A DNA stretch of 64,000 nt, from NCBI GenBank assembly GCA_029203165.1, contig CP119308.1, positions 1,364,001-1,428,000 on the forward strand, read 5' to 3'. The translations under genes and the position numbers were made by a program. Source of the stretch: Candidatus Microbacterium colombiense (GTDB lineage: Bacteria > Actinomycetota > Actinomycetes > Actinomycetales > Microbacteriaceae). Under the pieces are notes generated by a model that ran no database searches, was not told the DNA's origin, and worked only from the letters and a program-made list of their open reading frames with translations. Each line of letters begins with the position of its first letter. Within the stretch, counting starts at the first letter, position 1. Positions 54,272 through 63,571 of this stretch are shown in pieces.

Positions 54272-55299
54272 GCGTCCTCATCCCAGTGGAGGGAGTCGAT
54301 CGCGTCGAGCACGCGGTCGACATCGGGCAGGTACCAGTGCTCGAGTTTCGGCGGCGCGAAGGGCACGTCGAATCCGGTGACCCGTCGTACGGGGGCCGCG
54401 AGGTATTCGAAGCAGCGCTCGAACACCCGCGCCTGGATCTCGGAAGCCACCGAGGCATAGCCCGGTGCCTCGGCGATCACCACGGCGCGACCTGTCGATC
54501 GCACGGCCCCCGTGACCGTGGCGTCGTCGAACGGTGAGAGCGACCGCACGTCGACGACCTGCACGCTGCGCCCCTCGGTCGCGGCGGTCTCGGCCGCCTC
54601 CAGCGCGAGCGGGACCGCGGCGCCGTAGGCGAGCAGGGTCACATCCCTGCCCTCGCGCGCGATGCGGGCAGTACCGATCTCGGCGACGACGGAGGTGTCG
54701 ACCTCGCCCTTCGTCCAATAGAGCTTCTTCGGTTCGAGGAAGATCACCGGGTCGGGGAAGGCGATCGCCGCGCGGAGCAGAGAGTAGGCGTCCTGCGGGG
54801 TCGACGGGCTCACCACCGTCAGCCCGGGAGTATGCGCGTAGTACGCCTCGGACGAATCGCAGTGATGCTCGACGCCGCCGATCCCGCCGCCGAACGGAAT
54901 GCGGATCACGAGCGGCATCCGCATGCCTCCCCGCGTGCGGTTGCCCAGTTTCGCGACGTGACTCACGACCTGCTCGAAGGCGGGGAGGGCGAACGCGTCG
55001 AACTGCATCTCGACCACCGGCCGCATGCCGTTCATCGCCATGCCGACCGCCGTGCCGACGATGCCTGACTCGGCGAGGGGCGTGTCGAAGCAGCGGTCCT
55101 CCCCGAATCGCGCGGTGAGCCCGTCGGTGATGCGGAAGACGCCGCCGAGCGCGCCCACGTCTTCGCCGAACACGACCACGTCGGGATCGGACTCGATGGC
55201 GTCGGCGAGCGCGCGGTTCAGCGCGGCGGCCATGCTCATGGTCGTCACTTCGGGCTCTGCCGGGCTGACGGTGCGGATGTCGTCGTGCGCGATGGTCAT
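54268..55299 (-). CDS. 2-Oxoacid dehydrogenase E1 component, beta subunit
   Basis: The ATG at 55299, after GGAGG, gives 343 residues; a longer reading into the E1alpha gene is not protein-like. It is a transketolase-type E1beta: VVVFGEDVGALGGVFRITDG, FDTPLAESGIVGTAVGMAMN (with the catalytic Glu), RIPFGGGIGGVEHHCDSSEA and PVIFLEPKKLYWTKGEV. With E1alpha it decarboxylates a branched-chain (or similar) 2-oxoacid onto the lipoyl group. Four-base overlaps on both sides. Confidence 0.92.
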
Positions 55300-56423
55300 C
55301 GGTGGCCTCCGGTCGGCGTGGGAGAGGTGAGCGAGGGATCGGTGGCGGATGCCCGTTCGATCTCGCCGCGCAGCAACGCCCATTGCTCCTCGAGCTGGGG
55401 GGAGCGCGTCTGGGTGACGAAGCGGAAGAGGTCCTCGGGATCGAGGTCGGTGTCGGTGTTGAGGGCGGCGCGCATCGCCTCAGCGATCTTCTCGGCGCCG
55501 GCGGCGAACTGCGCCTCGGTGTCGTCGTCGAGCACGCCGGCATCGCGCAGATGTGCGCGCAGCCGCAGCAGCGGATCGCGGGCGGCCCAGGCCTGCACCT
55601 CGGCGCGCTCGCGATATCGGGTGTCGTCATCGGCGTTGGTGTGCGCCTGCATCCGGTAGGTGTGCGCCTCGATGAGCGAGGGGCCGCCGCCGGAACGTGC
55701 GTGCGCCACCGCGTCGCCGAGGACGGCCAGCACCGCGGCGACGTCGTTCCCGTCGACGCGCTGACCCGGCATCCCATAACCGATCGCCTTGTGCGCGAGC
55801 GAGGGAGCCGCGGTCTGACGCGAGAGCGGCACCGAGATCGCGAATTCGTTGTTCTGCACGAAGAACACGACGGGAACGTGGAACACGGCGGCGAAGTTCA
55901 TCGCCTCGTGGAAGTCGCCCTCGCTCGTGGCGCCGTCGCCGCACAGTGCCACCACGACGGTGTCCTCGCCGCGGTGCTTGGCCGCCTGTGCGAATCCGAC
56001 GGCGTGCAGCAGCTGGGTGGCCAGGGGAGTGGTCTGCGGGGCCACGCGATGCGCGCGCACGTCGTAGCCGGAATGCCAATCGCCCTTCAGCAGCACCAGG
56101 GCATCGGCAGGATCGACGCCGCGGGCGATGACGGCGACGGAATCGCGGTAGGTGGGGAAGAGCCAGTCCGTGTCGCCGAGCACCATCGATGCGCCGACCT
56201 GGCACGCCTCCTGGCCGTGCGACGACGGGTAGACCGCGAGGCGGCCCTGGCGCACGAGCGCTCCTGCCTGGTCGTTGATGCGCCGTCCTTCGACGAGGCC
56301 ACGGTAGGCGCGGAGCAGCACATCCGTGTCAGGGAGCGGGTAGCGCTCGTCGGCGATGACGGAACCGTCTTCACCGATCAGGTTCACCGCGGTGTCTCGC
56401 GGGAGCAGGTCGTCGTGCAGCAT
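55296..56423 (-). CDS. 2-Oxoacid dehydrogenase E1 component, alpha subunit
   Basis: The ATG at 56423, with AAGGAGGG seven bases upstream, gives 375 residues; the reading to 56477 adds 18 codons with no site. The ThDP motif is VVALCGDGATSEGDFHEAMNFA ending VQNNEFAIS-type (here split as GDGATSEGDFHEAMNF and VQNNEFAIS), with the DWLFPTYRDSVAVIARGVDP and RHRxxR-type phosphorylation-loop region AYRMQAHTNADDDTRYR. It is the first gene of the E1alpha-E1beta-E2 operon, divergent from the Lrp gene, with a 23-bp inverted repeat between them. Confidence 0.92.
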   Translation of the reverse strand: MLHDDLLPRDTAVNLIGEDGSVIADERYPLPDTDVLLRAYRGLVEGRRINDQAGALVRQGRLAVYPSSHGQEACQVGASMVLGDTDWLFPTYRDSVAVIARGVDPADALVLLKGDWHSGYDVRAHRVAPQTTPLATQLLHAVGFAQAAKHRGEDTVVVALCGDGATSEGDFHEAMNFAAVFHVPVVFFVQNNEFAISVPLSRQTAAPSLAHKAIGYGMPGQRVDGNDVAAVLAVLGDAVAHARSGGGPSLIEAHTYRMQAHTNADDDTRYRERAEVQAWAARDPLLRLRAHLRDAGVLDDDTEAQFAAGAEKIAEAMRAALNTDTDLDPEDLFRFVTQTRSPQLEEQWALLRGEIERASATDPSLTSPTPTGGHR

Positions 56424-56533
56424 GTGTTCGCCCTCCTTGCCGAACTCGATGAGGCCAGCATGCGCCGGAATCGACACTCGTCCAAGGGCTTGGACGGAAT
56501 ACTGGATGATCGTGCGGTAATTGTGTGAATAGG

Positions 56534-56556
56534 TGTCGAAGTGTCAGAATTCGACA
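56534..56556. promoter_or_regulatory. Lrp-type inverted repeat between bkd genes and regulator
   Basis: TGTCGAA (56534-56540) and its exact complement TTCGACA (56550-56556) flank a 9-bp spacer. It lies 20 bp before the Lrp start (56576) and 111 bp before E1alpha, in the 152-bp divergent gap. Lrp/AsnC regulators bind such dyads, usually in multiple copies; a related half-site (TCGACAC) is at 56472-56478. Confidence 0.6.
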
Positions 56557-56575
56557 ACCGAACAAGGGGGTCGAC

Positions 56576-57013
56576 ATGGCAGTGCTCGATGAGGTGGATC
56601 GAGCGATCCTCGAGGAGTTGCGGCGGGACGCGCGCTCGTCGATGACCGCGATCGCCGACGCTGTGCACATCTCGCGGGCCGGGGCGCATGCGCGGATCAA
56701 GCGGCTGACGGATGCCGGTGTGATCACCGGGTACTCGGTGCGCACCGACCCCGTGCTGCTCGGACATCACGCAAGTGCGTACGTGACACTGGCGATCGAG
56801 CAGGCGACCTGGCAGGACGTGAGCGCCCGGCTGCGCACGATCCCCGAGATCGAGCACATGGCCCTCGTGGGTGGCGACTACGACGTGATCCTGCTCGTGC
56901 GGGCCAGCGACGCCCGTGACCTGCGGCGCATCGTGCTGGAGGACATCCAGGCGATCCCGTCGATCCGCTCGACCAGGACGATCCTCATCTTCGAGGACTT
57001 CACCCTGGACTGA
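56576..57013 (+). CDS. Lrp/AsnC-family transcriptional regulator (BkdR-like)
   Basis: The ATG at 56576 after AAGGGGG gives 145 residues. The HTH occupies about 6-55 (LDEVDRAILEELRRDARSSM, ADAVHISRAGAHARIKRLTD) and the RAM effector domain about 70-145 (HMALVGGDYDVILLVRASD). Lrp-type regulators of this kind (BkdR) activate or repress the branched-chain oxoacid dehydrogenase in response to branched-chain amino acids. The divergent operon supports that role. Confidence 0.9.
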   Translation: MAVLDEVDRAILEELRRDARSSMTAIADAVHISRAGAHARIKRLTDAGVITGYSVRTDPVLLGHHASAYVTLAIEQATWQDVSARLRTIPEIEHMALVGGDYDVILLVRASDARDLRRIVLEDIQAIPSIRSTRTILIFEDFTLD

Positions 57014-57170
57014 ATCCGAGGTGGTGTCTCGTTCTGCGCGGTAACTGTGGATGATGTGATGTACGAGCCTCCTGTGGAGGAGATGTCCATATGAATCGTG
57101 TTCCGGAATATTGCGCTGAACTGGGATGTTCTCGGGTCGGAGTGTCGGTGGCCCTCTGTTGGATGGAGGT

Positions 57171-58703
57171 ATGGATCACCCCGTGGAAGTGCTCGATCAG
57201 GTCGTGAGAGACCTCGACCGCGTGCTGTGTGCGGGGACGGTGTCAAGCACGATAGCCGGGTTGTCCGATGCGGAGAAGATGGACTTTCTGCGCGCCGCGG
57301 GGGATGTGGCACGACGTGCCGAGGCCTTGATCGTCGAGGTCGCGGCGGTCGTTCCGGCGCGGCCAGCCGGGTCGGGAGATCTGGCGTTCTGCGGGCAGTT
57401 CGGGTGCCGCACCATGAGCGAACTGCTGCAGCGCGTGCTGCGGACCGACTCCGCCGGGGCGGGGCGCATCGTGAAGGCCGCGCGTCTGGTGAGGCGAGAC
57501 GTGGACTTCAGCTCCGGGGCGTGGTTGCCCGCGCTGTGGCCGGAGCTTCGGGTGGCTCTGGCGACGGCGGCCATAGGAATCACCGGTCTGTTGGCTGCGA
57601 CGAGTCCGATCGAGCAGTCTCGCGGGCGAATCGGAGCAGAGGCCCGGCTGCGCGCGGATGCGGAGCTGGCGGCGGCCACCCGGGGGTGGGTCTTGGCGGA
57701 GTCGGATACTGAGGCCGGCTCGTCTGCTGGCTCGTGCGCGGATGCGGCGCCGGATGCTGGTTCGTGCGCGGATGCGGCGCCGATGGCGACGCCGGAAGAT
57801 CTGCGTATCCTCGCGCAGCGCATCGCGATGCATCTCGATCCGGACGGCGCAGCACCGGCGGAGGAGATCGCGATGCGCGGCCGAGGGGTGATTCTCGGAC
57901 GAGCGCGGAACGGGCTGATCCCGATCCGTGGCGAGCTGCTGCCCGAGGTGGCGGGTCAGCTGCGCAGGATGTGGGACGCGCAGCTGAGCCCGCGGGTCGA
58001 GGCTCCGCCGGTGCCGGGTGTGCACTTCGTTCCTTCCGACATTCTTCCTGACGATGACGTCGGCGGCATGATCGACACCCGCTCGCGGGCTCAGACGCAG
58101 CATGACGCGCTGGCCGCGCTGCTCGGCACCGCCGCACGTCATGACGAGATGCCGCGACTCGGCGGCGCTGCCCCGACGTTGATCGTGTCCGTCGCTGCCG
58201 AGGATTACGCGACCGGCCGCGGATGGGCGCAGATCGAGGGTGTCGATGTGCCCGTCTCGCTCGCGGTCGCACGGCACACGGCCTGCGGCGGCACCGTTCA
58301 ACGGGTGCTGTTCGATCCGGACGGGAGGATCGTCGGGCTCGGCAGCACCGACCGGATCTTCACCGCGCACCAGCGCCGCGCCATCACGCTCCGCGATCAG
58401 GAGTGTCTGATTCCGGGATGCCATGTGCCCGCGTCGTGGTGTGAGATCCATCATGTGCAGGAGCACGCGCAGGGTGGCCCCACGCACACCGACAACGGCG
58501 TCGCGCTGTGCTGGCATCATCATCGGACGCTCGAGACATCGGGCTGGGAGTTCCGCATGGACAACGGTGTTCCGCGTGTGCGCGGCCCGGGCTGGTGGGA
58601 TCCCGCACGGCGGTGGCGAGCGCCCCGGCCCACGGCGGTGGTGGCATCACGGCCCGGATCGCGCACGGGTCGAGACGCCTGGCGAACGACGGTATCGACG
58701 TGA
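57171..58703 (+). CDS. HNH endonuclease-like 13E12/DUF222 protein
   Basis: The ATG at 57171, after GGAGG, gives 510 residues. The N-terminal DUF222 part (about 1-330) includes DLDRVLCAGTVSSTIAGLSD and the EAALLRTDSAGAGRIVKAARL-like helix (here RVLRTDSAGAGRIVKAARLV). The C-terminal HNH domain has CLIPGCHVPASWCEIHHVQE, THTDNGVALCWHHHRTL, with the paired cysteines and histidines. Such genes are abundant, multi-copy and poorly understood in actinobacteria. A 30-bp direct repeat lies inside the gene. The 157-bp gap before it (57014-57170) is AT-richer than its surroundings and otherwise blank. Confidence 0.9.
   Translation: MDHPVEVLDQVVRDLDRVLCAGTVSSTIAGLSDAEKMDFLRAAGDVARRAEALIVEVAAVVPARPAGSGDLAFCGQFGCRTMSELLQRVLRTDSAGAGRIVKAARLVRRDVDFSSGAWLPALWPELRVALATAAIGITGLLAATSPIEQSRGRIGAEARLRADAELAAATRGWVLAESDTEAGSSAGSCADAAPDAGSCADAAPMATPEDLRILAQRIAMHLDPDGAAPAEEIAMRGRGVILGRARNGLIPIRGELLPEVAGQLRRMWDAQLSPRVEAPPVPGVHFVPSDILPDDDVGGMIDTRSRAQTQHDALAALLGTAARHDEMPRLGGAAPTLIVSVAAEDYATGRGWAQIEGVDVPVSLAVARHTACGGTVQRVLFDPDGRIVGLGSTDRIFTAHQRRAITLRDQECLIPGCHVPASWCEIHHVQEHAQGGPTHTDNGVALCWHHHRTLETSGWEFRMDNGVPRVRGPGWWDPARRWRAPRPTAVVASRPGSRTGRDAWRTTVST
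57732..57782 (+). repeat. Direct repeat inside the 13E12 gene (30-bp period)
   Basis: TCGTGCGCGGATGCGGCGCC plus one G (57732-57752) recurs exactly at 57762-57782. It encodes SCADAAP twice in an Ala-rich linker of the DUF222 domain. The repeat keeps the frame, and marks a spot where the linker length may vary between strains. Confidence 0.75.
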
Positions 58704-58726
58704 TGATCCGCGTGCTCCCCGGCATC

Positions 58727-58773
58727 CCTTCGCACTCGGACATCTGCGGCGCGCTCCCGGACAAGTGCGAAGG
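58727..58773. repeat. Inverted repeat downstream of the 13E12 gene
   Basis: CCTTCGCACT (58727-58736) pairs with AGTGCGAAGG (58764-58773) across a 27-nt spacer. A second pair, GTGAGAC (58774-58780) and GTCTCAC (58805-58811), follows at once. It fills most of the 140-bp gap before the aldehyde dehydrogenase on the same strand. It could be a terminator for the 13E12 gene; no T-run is present. Confidence 0.55.
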
Positions 58774-58843
58774 TGAGACGGCCTCGAAGATGGGAAGACG
58801 TCCAGTCTCACGCTGGTCCGTGTCTCGCTCGAAGGAGAGTCCG

Positions 58844-60280
58844 ATGTCCGAAACCGTCGCATCCGCAGCTGCGCTGCTCGACCGCATCCAGGCGCCGGAG
58901 GGAGCGGGTCGCGAGATCCCCGACGCGGCCACCCGCGAGATCATCGGCCGAGCACCGGTGCACTCCGTCGCCGACCTCGACGACGCCATCGCCCGGGCGA
59001 AGGCCGCGCAGCCCGCCTGGGAGACACTCGGTCACGAGAAGCGGATCGAGCTGCTGCTCGCGACCGCCGATGCGATCGACGCGAACGCCGAGGCCCTCGC
59101 ACACCTGCTCTCGCGCGAGCAGGGCAAGCCTCTCAACGGACCGAACGCGCGCTTCGAGCTGGGAGCCTGTTCCGCCTGGTTGCGCACCAACGCCGCGACC
59201 GTCCTCGAGCCGCAGGTGCTCGTCGATGACGAGTCCCTCCACGCCGAACTGATCTACAAAGCGGCGGGCGTCGTCGGCGCGATCGGGCCGTGGAACTGGC
59301 CGCTCATGATCACGATGTGGCAGATCGGGCCCTCTCTGCGCATGGGGAACACGGTCGTCGCAAAGCCCAGCGAATACACGCCCCTGAGCGTCCTCGCCCT
59401 TCTCGACATCATGAACGAAGTGCTCCCGCCCGACGTGCTGATCGGCGTCTCCGGTGATCGCGAGGTCGGTGCCCGTCTGGCCTCGCACCCCGACATCGCG
59501 AAGATCATGTTCACCGGATCCACCGCGACCGGCCGCCGCATCATCGAGAGTTCTGCCGGCAACCTCGCGCGCCTCACTCTCGAGCTCGGTGGCAACGACG
59601 CCGGCATCGTCCTCCCCGGCACCGACGTCTCCGCCATCGCGCAGGACCTGTTCTGGGGTGCGTTCATCAACACCGGTCAGACCTGTGCTGCGCTCAAGCG
59701 CCTGTACGTGCACGAGTCCGTCTACGACGACGTGGTGAGCGCTCTCGCCGAGATCGCGGCATCCGTGCCGATGGGCAACGGCCTCGACGAGGACAACGTG
59801 CTCGGACCGCTGCAGAACCGCGCCCAGTTCGACATCGTGAGCAGACTGGTCGACGAGGCCAGGAGCCGCGGCGCCCGCATCGTCACCGGGGGAGAGCCGG
59901 CTCCCGAACTCGGCGAGCTGTTCTACCGTCCGACGATCGTCGCCGACGTCGACAACGATGCCGCACTGGTGCAGGAGGAGCAGTTCGGACCCGCACTCCC
60001 GGTGATCCGCTACAGCGACGTCGACGAGGCGTTCGCCCTCGCCAACGCCCTCGATGTCGGCCTCGGCGCCTCGGTGTGGTCGAGCGACCCGGCCGCCGCG
60101 CGCGACGCGGCCTCTCGCATGCAGTCCGGCACGGTGTGGATCAACTCCCACGGCGGCTTGCACCCGATGGTGCCGTTCGGCGGGGTCAAGAGCTCCGGCT
60201 ACGGTCTGGAGTTCGGCGTCGAAGGACTCAAGTCGGTCGCCACCACCCAGGTCGTCTCCGGACCCGGCCGGAAGGGCTGA
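58844..60280 (+). CDS. NAD(P)-dependent aldehyde dehydrogenase (paralogue 2)
   Basis: The ATG at 58844, after AAGGAG, gives 478 residues. The upstream frame is open back to 58508 but belongs to the 13E12 gene and the repeat. It shares LSREQGKPLNGPNARFE, GDREVGA, FTGSTATGRRI, LTLELGGNDAGI and NTGQTCAALKRLYVH with paralogue 1 at 37343; the catalytic Glu and Cys are intact. VPFGGVKSSGYGLEFGVEGL ends the core. It is three bases upstream of a GMC oxidoreductase, so an alcohol-to-acid pair is likely. Substrate unknown. Confidence 0.87.
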   Translation: MSETVASAAALLDRIQAPEGAGREIPDAATREIIGRAPVHSVADLDDAIARAKAAQPAWETLGHEKRIELLLATADAIDANAEALAHLLSREQGKPLNGPNARFELGACSAWLRTNAATVLEPQVLVDDESLHAELIYKAAGVVGAIGPWNWPLMITMWQIGPSLRMGNTVVAKPSEYTPLSVLALLDIMNEVLPPDVLIGVSGDREVGARLASHPDIAKIMFTGSTATGRRIIESSAGNLARLTLELGGNDAGIVLPGTDVSAIAQDLFWGAFINTGQTCAALKRLYVHESVYDDVVSALAEIAASVPMGNGLDEDNVLGPLQNRAQFDIVSRLVDEARSRGARIVTGGEPAPELGELFYRPTIVADVDNDAALVQEEQFGPALPVIRYSDVDEAFALANALDVGLGASVWSSDPAAARDAASRMQSGTVWINSHGGLHPMVPFGGVKSSGYGLEFGVEGLKSVATTQVVSGPGRKG

Positions 60281-60283
60281 CCG

Positions 60284-61747
60284 GTGAGATCGGTGATCAT
60301 CGTCGGCGCCGGCACCTCGGGCGCGATCGTGGCGCGGCGACTGGTCGACGCCGGCGTCGCGGTGACGCTCGTCGAAGCGGGCGGGTATGACACGAACCCC
60401 GCGATCCACGACCCCTCCCGGGCGGGCGAACTGTGGCACTCCGCCGACGACTGGGACTACTTCACGGTGCCGCAGCAGCACGCGGCCGGGCGCCGTCTGC
60501 ACCTGCCGCGGGGCAAGGTCACCGGCGGATCGCATGCGCTCAACGCCATGATCTGGGTGCGGGGCGCGGCATCCGACTACGACGGCTGGCAGCGTGACGG
60601 CGCCACCGGGTGGGGGTGGGCGGACGTCGAGCCCGTGTACGACGCGATCGAGAACGGTCTGCTGCCCGTCACCGACGACTATCCGCTGTCGCCGATCCAG
60701 GCGTCGATCATCGACGCCGCGGTGCAGGAGGGCCTGCCGCACAATCCGAACTACAACGGTGGCACGCTCGACGGCATCTCGCAGGAGCAGATCACCGCGC
60801 GCGACGGGCGGCGCGCGAACACCTGGACGACTTACGCACAACCCGTCGCCGACGAACTCACGATCGTCACGGGCCGCGAGGTGCACTCGGTCATCATCGA
60901 AGGCGGCCGCGCCGTCGGCGTGCGACTGGGGGAGGGCGCGGATGCCGAAGAGCTACGCGCCGACGAGGTGATCCTGTCGGCCGGTGCGATCGGCACCCCG
61001 GTGATCCTGCTGCGCTCGGGCATCGGCCCCGCCGCAGAGCTCGAGGCGCTCGGCATCCCTGTCGTGCACGATGCTCCCGGCGTCGGCAAGAACCTGCACG
61101 ATCATCTGCTCTCGCCCGTGATCTTCACGACGCAGCGGCCGGTCGGTCCGCCGCAGCCGGGCGTCTCGGTCACCCAGACGCACCTGTTCTGGCGCAGTCG
61201 TGACGACCTCGCCGAGCCGGACACCCAGCCGATCCTGTTCTCGGTGCCGATGTGGGGCGAGCTCGAACCCCGAGGAGACGATGGATTCTCGCTGATGGCC
61301 GGACTCGTGACCCCGCACAGCAGAGGATCATTGACACTCTCGGGCCCGGGACTCGCCGACCTCCCGCTCATCGACCTCGCGGCACTGACCGACGAGCGCG
61401 ACGTCGCCTCTCTCGCGGCATCCGTGCGCCAATGCCGTCGGATCGGCGCCCGGCCAGCCCTCGCCGAGGAGTGGGGCGCCGTCGAAGCGTACCCGGGGCC
61501 GGAGGTCGCCGACGCCGACGTCGAGGACTGGGTGCGCCGCACCGCCATCACCTATCACCACCAGGTCGGAACGTGCCGCATGGGAACCGACGCCGACGCC
61601 GTCGTCGACCCGCAGCTGCGTGTGCGCGGCATCGAGGGGCTGCGCGTGATCGATGCCTCGGTGATCCCCACCGTTCCCACCGGCAACACGAACGCTCCCG
61701 CGGCGATGATCGGCGAGCGGGGCGCCCGCTTCGTGCTGGAGGGCTGA
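60284..61747 (+). CDS. GMC-family FAD-dependent oxidoreductase (paralogue 2)
   Basis: A 487-residue GMC enzyme starting at GTG 60284, three bases after the aldehyde dehydrogenase stop. The FAD motif is VIIVGAGTSGAIVARRLVDA at residues 4-23; the GMC signature is LPRGKVTGGSHALNAMIWVR; ILSAGAIGTPVILLRSGIGP and a C-terminal TYHHQVGTCRMGTDADAVVD with the catalytic His follow. It lacks about 20 residues of the paralogue at 46069. Choline- or other alcohol-dehydrogenase activity is expected, making an aldehyde for its neighbour (inference). Confidence 0.88.
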   Translation: MRSVIIVGAGTSGAIVARRLVDAGVAVTLVEAGGYDTNPAIHDPSRAGELWHSADDWDYFTVPQQHAAGRRLHLPRGKVTGGSHALNAMIWVRGAASDYDGWQRDGATGWGWADVEPVYDAIENGLLPVTDDYPLSPIQASIIDAAVQEGLPHNPNYNGGTLDGISQEQITARDGRRANTWTTYAQPVADELTIVTGREVHSVIIEGGRAVGVRLGEGADAEELRADEVILSAGAIGTPVILLRSGIGPAAELEALGIPVVHDAPGVGKNLHDHLLSPVIFTTQRPVGPPQPGVSVTQTHLFWRSRDDLAEPDTQPILFSVPMWGELEPRGDDGFSLMAGLVTPHSRGSLTLSGPGLADLPLIDLAALTDERDVASLAASVRQCRRIGARPALAEEWGAVEAYPGPEVADADVEDWVRRTAITYHHQVGTCRMGTDADAVVDPQLRVRGIEGLRVIDASVIPTVPTGNTNAPAAMIGERGARFVLEG

Positions 61748-61771
61748 CGCGGCCGCCCCGCGCGTCCCGCG

Positions 61772-61860
61772 GATCGTCGAAACCCCCGTACACCGTCGAA
61801 ACCCCCGTCTGCGAACGTCTGCAGACGGGGGTTTCGACGATCAGGAGGGGTTTCGACGCT
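61772..61860. repeat. Multi-arm inverted-repeat cluster between convergent genes
   Basis: Copy A GATCGTCGAAACCCCCGT (61772-61789) and arm B CGTCGAAACCCCCGTCTGC (61794-61812) both pair with the arm GCAGACGGGGGTTTCGACG (61821-61839). The B pairing is a perfect 19-bp stem with an 8-nt loop; A pairs with the same right arm extended by GATC. Degenerate right-arm copies follow at 61844 and near 61862. Two left arms competing for one right arm would give alternative hairpins. Sits between the GMC and amidohydrolase genes; likely bidirectional terminator or expanding palindromic repeat. Confidence 0.7.
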
Positions 61861-61926
61861 CGGGAGGGGTCTCGGCGACCAGGTGACCAGGCGAAGGGCG
61901 GCCACGCGACCTCGCGACCGGACAGC

Positions 61927-63570
61927 TCAGCGCGTGTAGACCTCGCGGCCGGCGAACCAGGTGGCCACGACCTCGGTGTGCACGATCTGCTCCGCGGGCC
62001 CGGCGATCGCGTCGCGCGCGAGCACGACGAAGTCCGCAGACTTGCCGACGCTCAGCGATCCCGTCTCGGACGCGAGGCCCATGGCGGTCGCGGCGTTGAT
62101 CGTGAAGACCTCGAGCGCCTCCTCCGCGGTGATGGCCTGCTCCGGCCAGAGCGCACCGGGGGCGCGTCCGTAGGGATCCGCGCGGGTGACGAGTCCCTGC
62201 AGTCCCTCGAGCGTGTTGGGAGATTCGCTCACCGGCCAGTCGGAGCCGCCGGCCACCAGCGCGCCGGAATCGATCAGGGCGCGGTTCGGCTGCGAGTGTT
62301 CCGCGCGCTCGCCGAGCACATCGGCCAGAGCCTGGGGGATGACCCCGGGGTACCAGATGAACGGCGAGATGTCGGCCGAGACGTCGAGTGCCTGCAGCCG
62401 CGGGATATCGGATTCGGCGAGGAACTGCCCATGGGCGATCTGGATCGGGGTCGTGACCCCTTCCGCGCGCAGACGTTCCGCGACGTCGAGTACGAGCCGC
62501 GCCGAACCATCGCCCGTGCAGTGCACCTTGGCGCCCAGTCCGCGCGCGGCGACGCCGCGCAGCCACTCGGCGAGCTCGTCGAAGGTCATGGTCGTCTCGC
62601 CATGGAAGTGCGCGCCATGGGCGGCATCCGCGGGATACGGGTCGAGGAACGACGCCGTGCGCGCCGGCGGTACACCGTCGAGGAAGATCTTCACGAAATC
62701 GGGTCGATGGTGCGGGGTGCGAAACTCCTCGCCGCGCTCGATGAGCGGCTGCCCGATCGGGTCGAACCCGAAGATCTCGTCGTTGATCAGCAGCGATGAG
62801 ACGACCCAGGCGTGCAGGTCATCGGCTCGGTCGAGCCCGGCCAGCGCGTCGAGGATCTCGATCGAGACCCCGGCGTCCTGGAAGGCGGTGATCCCGTAGG
62901 AGTTCAGCAGCTCGACGCCGCGGCGAGACGCCGCCGCGTGCTGCGCGGGGGTGAGTCCGCCGCTGCGGTCGTACGCCTCCTGCACGGGGATGCCGGCGGC
63001 TTCCAGCAGCACGCCCGTGGGTGTGCCGTCATCCGGATCGAGCAGCGTGACGCCCGACGAGGGGATGCTGCCGCCGGTGATGCCCGCGAGCTCGAGGGCC
63101 CGGGTGTTCGCCCAACGGTTGTGCCGCGAGTCCTCCACGAGCACGACGGGACGCCCACCGGACGCCTCGTCGAGCAGCAGACGCGAAGCGGTGTTCGCGA
63201 GCTCCGGCAGCAGCGTGGTCGGCACGGCCCCACCCACGATCCAGGCGTCGGCGGGCAGGGTCGCGGCGTGCGCGCGCACTCGCTCCAGGATGCCGTCGAG
63301 CGACAGCGCCTGCGGCAGGGAGAGCTCGAACAGGTCGGTGCGCCCGGCGAGTGCGTGATGGTTGTGCACGTCGACGAACCCGGGGTAGACGGCGGCGTCG
63401 CCGCCCTCGAGCATCCGCGTCCGTCTCCCGCGGAACGGCGCGACGTCTGCCGCCGAGCCGATCGCGACGATGCGGCCGTCACGCACCGCGAACGCGTCGA
63501 CGATCGGGTTCGCCCGATCGGCCGTGCGGATGACGGATGCCGTGACGATGAGGTCGGCGGGCGCCGTCAT
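61927..63570 (-). CDS. YtcJ-like amidohydrolase
   Basis: A 547-residue metal-dependent hydrolase. The metal pair is GFVDVHNHHALAG (His-x-His, about residue 68), with more ligands in the RHNRWANTRALELAG and AKVHCTGDGSARLVLDVAER regions, IQIAHGQFLAESDIPR, and the Asp in LVAGGSDWPVSESPNT. The N- and C-terminal beta pieces (DLIVTASVIRTADRANPIVD and KSADFVVLARDAI) close the barrel. YtcJ relatives hydrolyse amides or carbamates of unknown identity. It is one base downstream of the 63572 gene, so they form an operon. Confidence 0.88.
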   Translation of the reverse strand: MTAPADLIVTASVIRTADRANPIVDAFAVRDGRIVAIGSAADVAPFRGRRTRMLEGGDAAVYPGFVDVHNHHALAGRTDLFELSLPQALSLDGILERVRAHAATLPADAWIVGGAVPTTLLPELANTASRLLLDEASGGRPVVLVEDSRHNRWANTRALELAGITGGSIPSSGVTLLDPDDGTPTGVLLEAAGIPVQEAYDRSGGLTPAQHAAASRRGVELLNSYGITAFQDAGVSIEILDALAGLDRADDLHAWVVSSLLINDEIFGFDPIGQPLIERGEEFRTPHHRPDFVKIFLDGVPPARTASFLDPYPADAAHGAHFHGETTMTFDELAEWLRGVAARGLGAKVHCTGDGSARLVLDVAERLRAEGVTTPIQIAHGQFLAESDIPRLQALDVSADISPFIWYPGVIPQALADVLGERAEHSQPNRALIDSGALVAGGSDWPVSESPNTLEGLQGLVTRADPYGRAPGALWPEQAITAEEALEVFTINAATAMGLASETGSLSVGKSADFVVLARDAIAGPAEQIVHTEVVATWFAGREVYTR

Positions 63571-63571
63571 C

